A stretch of DNA of 64,000 bases, from assembly GCA_021292165.1 (NCBI GenBank), contig CM037877.1, positions 210,780,715 through 210,844,714 of the forward strand, given 5' to 3'. The notes under the pieces were generated by a model. That model was not told the DNA's origin. It did no database searches and worked only from the letters and a program-made list of their open reading frames with translations. Made by a program: the position numbers and the translations under genes. Below, piece by piece: positions 49,601 to 58,600 of this stretch; position 1 is the first letter of the stretch; every line of letters starts with the position of its first letter. The stretch is from Shinisaurus crocodilurus. Lineage: Eukaryota > Chordata > Lepidosauria > Squamata > Shinisauridae.

Positions 49601-52600
49601 ATACATGTTTCCGAGCCTTCAAAACGTGGGATGCAGAAGTTACAATAACTCTTTCTTCCTTCTTTTTTGTATCAGATGAGACCTGCAGAATGTTTCAAAG
49701 GCAGATAACAATACCATCGTCCTAAAATTCAGGTTGTCGCTAAACATGTGCTGTGCATAGAGAGAATCCTGGCTAGCCAAGAAGCTTCACCTTGTGCTTA
49801 TGTGGTATTGTTTTCTCTACCCAGGGCATGATGACCTCTTTGGATGCTGCCAAAGCAAGAACTTCAGAGGAGCTCCCTGCTCTTACTTTGCTGTCCATGT
49901 GACTGGAGCCCTTCTCCTTTTCATGACGGATGGGATCCTGGTAAGGGCAAGCGGCAGGGGAACTGTGTCAGACTCACACCTCACGGCATTCCGGAGCCCC
50001 TAGAGTGGGCTGGACAAGTGCTGTCCAGACTGCCTTGTTTTGCATCATGCCTTGGTCTCTGTACCTGGGCTAGAAAACTCACCTGCCAAAAAGCAAAGGA
50101 CAGATGTTTTAGCCATAAATGTATAGTCTCCATTTCCTCTTCTTCTTTTTTCCAGCGATTTACTGGCTGCTAGATCTCTCTTGGTAACATTCCTTGGGTC
50201 CAAAGTTCACGGAGACCGTGCTTGGACCGAATAATATATTATTTTATTTTATTTATCTGTCTTTCTCCCTTCCACTAATTGCATCTCAGTTGCTTCCAAC
50301 CAAGGAGAATGAGGAAATTGTCCTTTATTGAATTGGTCTGTTTGTCCAAGATTGGCAGTGCAGTTGCTCCCTGCGTTCATGTTTTTTAAAGTATTTCTTA
50401 CAATATGTTGAGTTTCAAGCCTATTTGAGTTAAGGACTGCCACACTTTCTTTTGAAGCCAGGGGTGCTGGGACTCTTTCAGCCCAGAGAAGCTTCCTGGG
50501 TCTGTGTTCCAGTTGTGGGCAGGGCCAAAGTCAAAAGGGCAAGGCCAACGATAGTAGCATAGTTTAGCTTGAAGCTCTTACTGCCAGGAAATAGGACTTA
50601 GGACAGGCATTTCAACATTTAGAAGGGGGGGGGAACCTGCACAAAAGCTGGGAAACGACCAAACGCTCAGTGGTTGGGGGGGAACGGGGGGCTAGGAGAA
50701 GGGGGTGTCCGTCTGGGGAAGGCCAGAGGGCCAGATTGGGACCCCAGGCAGGCTGGATTTGGTAGCCAAGCCTATGGTTCTGTACCCTAGCTGTAAGCCT
50801 TCCATGGATTTTGTTGAAGAGGCTGTGATCATATTGTGCCAGTATTTTAGCATCTTTGTTGGCTCCCAGCTCATTTCTGGGCCCAATTCAAAATGCTGGG
50901 TTTGACCTATAAGGCCCTTTGTGGCTTGGGACCGCCGTGTCCGAAGGATCAGCTCTTCCCATTGATACTTACCTGAGCTGTACGATCATCAACAGACACC
51001 CTCCTCTCTGCACCCTTGCAAGCTGAAACATGGCAGGAGGCCAGAAGACGACAGGCTTCTCAGCAGTAACCCTTCCATTACAGAATGCCTTCCCCAGAGA
51101 GGTCCGCCTGGTGCCCACTTGGTCTTTTTGGTGCCAGGCAAAGGCATTATTTTCATTCTCAAAGGACTTTTAAATATTATGTTTCTGTTGCCATCATGTT
51201 GTGTTTTGTTTTGTAATTTTATTCTGGAATTTTAAAAGGGGTTTTTTTTTTTAATTGATGCCTTGTAAAGGGTTGTTTAGTCTTTGCCTCTATTTAAATG
51301 CTTGTTTTAATCTTGTGCTGCTATTTACAAATGATTTGTGTGGAGACTGCAATTTTAATTGTTTTTTATTTTCTGTATATCACCCAGAGAACTATTGTTA
51401 TGGAGTGATTAATAGAATGAGTGAGTGAGCTGAATTAACATTGCAAGAGACAAGGCCCATGCAGTGTGGATCTAATGCAATGTGTTTCTGTCACTCCCTC
51501 AGGGCGAGTACTCTGGCTTTGTGTACAGCTATGCTGTGGAGGAACCGCTCTCAGTGGGACATAAGGTGGCTGGCTATCTGCCCAGTCTCTTCTGGGGGTT
51601 CATCACACTGGGCAGGCTTATCTCCATCCCTGTGTCATACAGAATGAAGCCAGCAACTATGGTTTTCATCAACGTGGTACGACCAACCTTTATATTCTCC
51701 CTTCCTTTCAAGACAGCCGAGATTATCGAGAAGGCAGGTTCTGATTCCCACACTTTCAGGCAGGCCAGGAACACTGATCTAACCGGCAAGCTCATTTGGA
51801 AGGAAGAGTGTATCCTGGGTAGAGATTCTCATAACTAAGGGCAGTGCAAAGCAGCTGGTTAGACTGACATGGCTTCCCTTCAAGGAACCTTGGTAGTTGT
51901 AGTTTTAATGTGAGAGCTGGGGATCGCTAACAAAGCAGTCTCGGTACCTCACGAGCCTTTCATTCCTGGGGGGACCTCTTGGGTATTATGGTGACAGGCT
52001 TTATTTAAAAAGAAATATTTGGATTTGTAGGATAGGTAGGACCTATCAGTCAGTTATAGCCTTTTTCCAAAAGGCATTCACTGCTCGTTTAAAAAACTTA
52101 AAATATCCTGCTTTAATTCAAATGGAAACGACAGCAGCTTATAACATGGGTAGAACAAAATGGCAACTGTAATGTCAGACTACAGATAATGGGTTGGATC
52201 CAGATTTACTCTGGATCAATGGTGCTGGTGAAAGTGGTCTTCCCTGTCTCTTCCTTCTCGTCCCCTCCTTCTCATGGCAGTCCCTCCAGTCCCCCTGAAA
52301 ATGTTACACAAAGTCAGGAGACCCTGCTGAATGGGGTGAGCTGTGGTGGGGGGGGGGGCGTCCCCCAAAATTAGGGGGGAGGGATCTTCTGTGAGTGGAG
52401 CCCTTCCTCTCACAAAAAGCAGATCCTGAATCCAGTCTAATAATAAGGATGGGTTGGGTGTAGATTGGCCATTCCATGAAAGCAAGGTCTCCTTCTATTT
52501 ACAGGGGGTGCCCGGATAAAAGCAGAGGCTCCCTGCTGGAGGAGGGAGACAGGGGAGATGATGTCTGCCCATCTCCCTTCCCCTTTCAGCCCCTTCAAGA

Positions 52601-55600
52601 GTAGCTTCCCCTCCCGCCAGAGCAGCTTTTCATGGGACACAAGCGGCTGCAGGGGGAAAGTAGGAATCACAGAGATCGCGCTCTGGCTTCAGACAACATA
52701 ACAACCCACCTAGGCTAGTTACCTGTGATGGGTTGTTGTGTCATGCAAACCAGGTCAATGGGTTGGATCCAGACACAGCCATGCTTCGAGTAGACCCATT
52801 GAAATCAATGGGAGTCATGACTAACCTGTTGCATTGATTTCAGTTGGTCTCTTCTAAACATAGCTAAGTATAGATCCAACCCAGTGTTTTTCTGAGGCAG
52901 TTCACATGTTCAGCTGCATGTCATCGGGAGATAGGATACTCAGTGATGCTCAAGCGTGTGTGAATCATTTGTTATCCAGAGGGAAAACTCACCTGGCCAT
53001 TTTTCTCAGTCTGTTTCTTCGTCTATTTCTTCTTCTTCTTCTTTTTGTAATTGTTGCTCTTCCTTTTTAGCTGAGCCCAGAACTTTTTAACTCTATATTT
53101 TGATTTCCCCCTCCCTTCCTTTTTATGTCATTGCAGGTTGGAGTGCTTATAACGTTCTTCCTGCTACTGATCTTTTCCTACAGCGTGGTCTTTCTGTTTG
53201 TGGGGACTGCTTCTCTTGGCTTATTCCTCAGCAGCACCTTCCCCAGTGTGCTGGCCTACACTGAAGACATCCTCCAGTACAGAGGTAAATCAGATCTCTG
53301 TGTTTCCTTTTTGCTGGAAAAATAGCATCAACAGCCACAATTATAAAAGTAAAGCAAAAACTTTTAAGTGGAGGGTTTACTTTTACTTCCCAAGTTGAGT
53401 TTGTTCCTGGATTGTGTTTAAACATTTTAATTCTTCACAGATACTAAAGTAACAATGCACTTTTATGCAAGTTTATTCAGAAGCCAGTCCTACTGTGTTC
53501 AGTTGGTCTTACTCCTAAGTTATAGAGTATCTGCTTTCTTAATAGCAAAGCAAAATTCATTGACCTTACGAGATTGAGAAGCCTCCTCCATCCTGTCCTT
53601 CAGTATCACTTGTGGAGACAAGTCGTGGTACAGCACCTGCCTCTTTAAGGACTTCTCTGTCCTTCCCCAATAAGCTATAGGTGGGATCTCCAGCATGGTG
53701 CCCGTGGACATCTCCCTTGGCACCCGCCAGGCTCCCTGGCCCTGATTTTTATTTTTATTTAGATTAAAAAAAAAAAAAAAAAAGAATTAACTGGGAGGCT
53801 GGATTGCTGCAAAGCAAAGTGCTGGCTTCCAGCTCCATATTTATTCCCAAGAATGCCTCTGGACCCCATATGTGGGCCCCAGAGACTTCTTTGAAAATAA
53901 AAATGGTGGGCATCTACACTCCAGCAGGCTCAGCCACCTAGAAAAAAAAGGGAAAAAGTAAGTGCTGGTGGCAGGGAGCATCCGGTCAGATGTGAGAGGG
54001 GTGTTTTGTCTGTGATGTATGTGTTAGTTTGCTTGTCTGCCTTTTTGGTTTGGGGCATGTGTATGTTTGTTTGAGCACACCAGTTTGCCTGCCGTGAAAT
54101 AGTCAAAGTCAAAGTCAGTTTATTACGGTCATAGACCAGCAGGTGCTGTGAAATAGGTATTCTGTTGTGCTTTGTGGTGGCAAATACGTGATTTGGCACT
54201 TGGGGCTCAGACCCCACCTCTGCCTTGTATTCCGTTTCCTGGCCAGGGTACATGTTTCTGAGCTTCATCAGTTTGCCTTCCGGGAAATGGGTGTTTTATG
54301 ACTGGCCACACTCACCATGGTAGCCATTTTGTGAGAGCACCCACGACACTCTACAAATGTGCCCACCAACCCAAAAAGGTTGGGGGCCGTTAAACTATAG
54401 ACTCCATTCCCCAGGAACCCACTGGTCACATCCCAAGCACATAACCAAACACCCAAATTCAGTCTAGCACAGTGTTCTCCAACCTTGGGTCCCCAGATGT
54501 TTTTGGCCTACAACTCCCAGCATGCCCCAGCCAGCATAGCTGGCTGGGGCATGCTGGGACTTGTTGGCCAAAAACATCTGGGGACCCAAGGTAGGAGAAC
54601 ACTGGTCTAGCAGGAACGGTTGAGAAAACATTCCCTTTGTTTTCACCTGTTCTCTTTACTTCTGTGTGTAAAGATATGTTAACCAAGAATCTCCTGCCTT
54701 TCTGATCAACTGGAGAAACCCATCTGGAGCAAATTTGGTGTCCTCTCCCCCTTGGCCCTAGGGAAATAAGTTGGGTTGGGTTCATCTGTGTCTTTGTCTC
54801 ATGGAACCTCTGGAAAGGGACCCTTGCTTTGGGGAACTAGAGGCCCAATCCTATGCAAGTTTAGACAGAAAAAAAGGCCTACAACTTCCAGCATGCCGCA
54901 TGCTGGGAGTTGTACACCTTTTTTCCTGTCTGAACTTGCATAGGATTGGGCCCTGAATTGCTAATATTCTGTAATTCTGTCTAGGATAGGATTATTTATA
55001 ATTATTTTGCTTGGTTTCTTTGCTACTTATTTCTCATTCCCTTCTATTGAACTTGAATAAACCTTTTTTGATTTGGACTCTGGAGCTGACTTGGTATTTT
55101 GCCTAGCCCACAGATTGGTCCCACCAAGGTGCCAAGCTGTTACATATTTAAAAGGGAGAAGTAAAAGGAGTAACCGGCTTGCTAAAAGTTACTCCCCTCC
55201 TCTCAGGCAAATAGACCTCAGGTCCTGGGGTTCTTCTTCTCTTAGACCTAGGTAGAATGGAGGAATGGTGGCAGCTACCAGTAAGTAAAGAAGTGTGCCC
55301 GTCTTGGACTGCAGCACAAGACGGCTGGGACATCATTCTTGACAGAGCATTTCTACTACCTATATCTGAAAGTCCTCTTGTGTGCTACTGTTTTTATTGC
55401 ATGCCCCGGAGAAATGTATTCTGATGTGAAGGAAGCTCTTGAAGATGGGACATGAACATGCTGCAGTGTCTGTGCTGTCTTCATATCATCTGCTTGTTTA
55501 AAATGGGAAACCAGGTATGTAATGTGTGCCAATTTTATTCCAGGCTGTGCCACTACTGTGTTGGTGACAGGAGCAGGAGTTGGAGAGATGGTTCTGCAGT

Positions 55601-58600
55601 TACTGGTGGGGTCGGTAAGTGCACAAGATGGCAAGACAAACACAAACCCCCTTAGGTGTAAGCTGTCCTGAATTGCGCACCCAGCCTGTCAACACTTATG
55701 ACAGATTTGCATGACCAACTTCCAGAAAGCAGATCCTAAGCCGATCCTAAGCCGATCCTAAAGTAATGCATGTTGGGGTGAAAAATCCCAACTTCAAGTA
55801 TAATCTGATGGGATCTGAGCTAGCGGTGACTGACAAGAAAGAGATCTTGGGGTTGTGGTGGACAGCTTGATGAAAATGTCAACCCAGTGTGCCACTGCTG
55901 TGAAAAAGGCAAACTCCATGTTAGGCACAGTTAAAAAAGGAATTGAAAAGAAAACTGCCAAGATCATACTGCCCTTATACAAATATATAGTGCAAATACA
56001 CTTAAAATACTGTGTACCGTTCTGGTCACCGCAACTAAAAAAAGGACATTCGTAGAGTTGGGAAAAGTGCAGAAAGGGGCAACTAAAATGATCAAGGGGC
56101 AACTAAAATGATCAAGCAACTCCCCTATGAGGAAAGGTTACAGCAGCTGGGATTTTTTAGCTTGAGAAAAAAGGTGAGTAAGGGGAGGCATGATAGAGGT
56201 GTATAAAATTATGCATGGTGTGGAGAAAATGGACAGGGATACATTTTTCTCCCTCTCATCATACTAGAACCCAATGGGGTCATCCCATGAAGCTGATTGG
56301 TGGGAGATTCAGGACAGATAAAAGGAAGTACTTCTTCACACAGCGCATAGTTAAACTATGGAATTCACTTCCACAGAATGTGGTGATGGCCACCAACTTG
56401 GATGGCTTTAAAAGGGGATTGGACAAATTCATGGAGGAGAGGCCATTGGTGGCTACTAGTCCTGATTGGCTATGTGCTTCCTCCTATATCAGAGGCACTA
56501 TGCCTATGTACACCAGTTGCTGGGGAAAATGGGCAGGAGGGTGCTGTAGCACTCATGTCCTGCTTGTGGGATCCCGTGGGCAGATGGTTGGCCACTGTGT
56601 GAACAGAATGCTGGACTAGATGGACCCTTGGTCTGATTCAGCATGGCTCTTCTTATGTTCAGGAAGGAAGCTGCCTTATAACGAGTCAGACCATTGGTCT
56701 ATCTAACTTAGTATTGCCTACATCTGTCTTCTCCAGCCTCGTACCCTCCAGACATTTTGATCATTGGCCATGCTAGCTGGGGCTGATGGGAGCTGAAGTA
56801 CAGAACATCTGGAGGGCACCAGGTTAGGGAAGGCTGGTTTACACTGACTGGCAGCGGCTTTCTAGAGTTTCAGACAGGAGATGCTAGGGATTGAGTTTGG
56901 GACCTTCTGCATGCAAAGCTGGTGCTCTACCACTGAGCTATGACAGACTGATGCCAGTTCAGATGGCAGAACTTTGGATCCTGCAGATATCCTACTGTTG
57001 TCCATCCTGCAGCAAAGTTCATTGGGTGGCGTTTTTACATGTTTTTTCTACCATGGAGAATGCTTCTGTCTAGCTTCTCCATCTCACTTCCTTTTAAGAT
57101 CACAGATCAGTGTGGTGTAGGGGTTAGACTGCTGGACTAGGAACTGGGCCGTGAAGATTGCTGGGTGACCTGGGGCCATACCCCTGCTTTCTTCAGCCTA
57201 AACTACTGAACAGGGTTGTTGTGAGGATAAAATTTGGGGGTGGGGTGGGGGGAGAATGGTGTACATTGCCTTGAGGCCCTAGGAGGAAAGGTAGATTATA
57301 AACGTAACAAATATCAGCGTAACTGATTATACACACGCACACACCAGTTTTTCCTGCAAGAAACCCAACGCGACTTACATAATCCTCCTCCTCCTCCATT
57401 TTATCCTCACAGCAGCCCTGTGGGGTAGGGTTAGGCTGAGAGTCTGTGACTGGCCCAAAGTCACCCACTGAGCTTCATGGCCATGTGGGGACTAGAACCC
57501 AGATCTCCCAAGTCCAAGTCCAGCACTCTTAAGCATTACACTACACTGGCTCTCAACTGATGCAACTTTCTTGACAGAACAAGGAGCCCGATTCACTTCA
57601 GAGTTGGAAATAGGTTTTTCTAATTAAACCGCATCAGTTTATAAGAGGAGCAGGGCGTAAGGCACACTTATAATCAAAAGCTGGCTAATATACTTCTGGA
57701 ACTATAACTCTCCCCCACTAGTAGAAAGCAGGTAGAAACCCCAGGGAAACAGATGGCATTTGCCGCTTTCCCCAAAGGTCAGACAATCTGGCTCAAACAG
57801 CCCACAGGGAAATGGATCCTATATAACCTGAGTCAGCATTACTGGAGCGGTTTGAAATGGTTATCCTCCAGCTCCCAGACATCGTAAAGCAATGTGTTGC
57901 TCTCACTAGTTTCTAAGGCTGAACTGAAGCTACAGCGTCTAAACTTCCATGTTTTTCTCCATGACAGATCATTCACGACCAGGGCAGTTACAGTTTCCTG
58001 GTCTGTGGAACCATCTTTGGAGCCTTCGCCTTTATTTTCTATATCTTCCTTCTGTTTTTCCACAGGATGCACCCTCAGCCCCAGTCGGGTAAGGACTGCC
58101 AGTCTGTGTCCCCCCCCCCCCACTTTGCAGTTCTAAAAAGAAAGGAAGGGGGGTGTACATTAGGGCAGAGCAAGCAGGGAGAGCTCAGAGTTTAAAAATG
58201 CAAGGAAGTGTTTATTTTACAGCTGTTTCCTGTCCCTTCTTCCTGCTTGGATGGGCTCACAATGCTCCAGCAGCCACACACCCGTTGACTTTTCTTACTC
58301 TTGGAAGTGGAGTCCAGGGGAAAAGAAGTTTATTTTATAGGAGGAAAGTGTGTGTGTGTGGGGGGGGAACATCCCCCATAAAATGTGTTGCAAGTCTAAA
58401 CACATTTTGTGTGGGATGCGTGTACGCATGCACATGTGTGGCCGCAACCCACAAGCCAGCATCACATGCCGCCCTCAGGGTTAAAAGGGTTGTGTACCCC
58501 ATAAGCTTATCGATAACCTACCCCACTTGTGAGCCAATTGTAGACAAGGCTCAGATCTACTCAATGCGGGAAGTTGGATACAACAGTATTTGCCATAGTA

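Larger units (their letters stand above)
49941..51502 (+). other. MFSD4A: Intron 5 of MFSD4A (1.6 kb, phase 0)
   Basis: It is occupied mainly by a hAT element (50459-50790) and a LINE 3' end (50880-51420), leaving little unique sequence. Confidence 0.9.
53285..55543 (+). other. MFSD4A: Intron 7 of MFSD4A (2.3 kb, phase 1)
   Basis: It contains the second 135-bp hairpin MITE (54470-54604), a palindromic MITE at 54841-54953, a dispersed repeat at 54250-54395 and a poly-A tract at 53765-53783. Confidence 0.88.
55615..57967 (+). other. MFSD4A: Intron 8 of MFSD4A (2.4 kb, phase 0)
   Basis: Almost fully built of retroposons: a CR1/L3-like LINE (55757-56657), a minus-strand SINE with a nested MITE (56661-56943) and an inverted SINE pair (57108-57306, 57346-57554). 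Confidence 0.88.
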
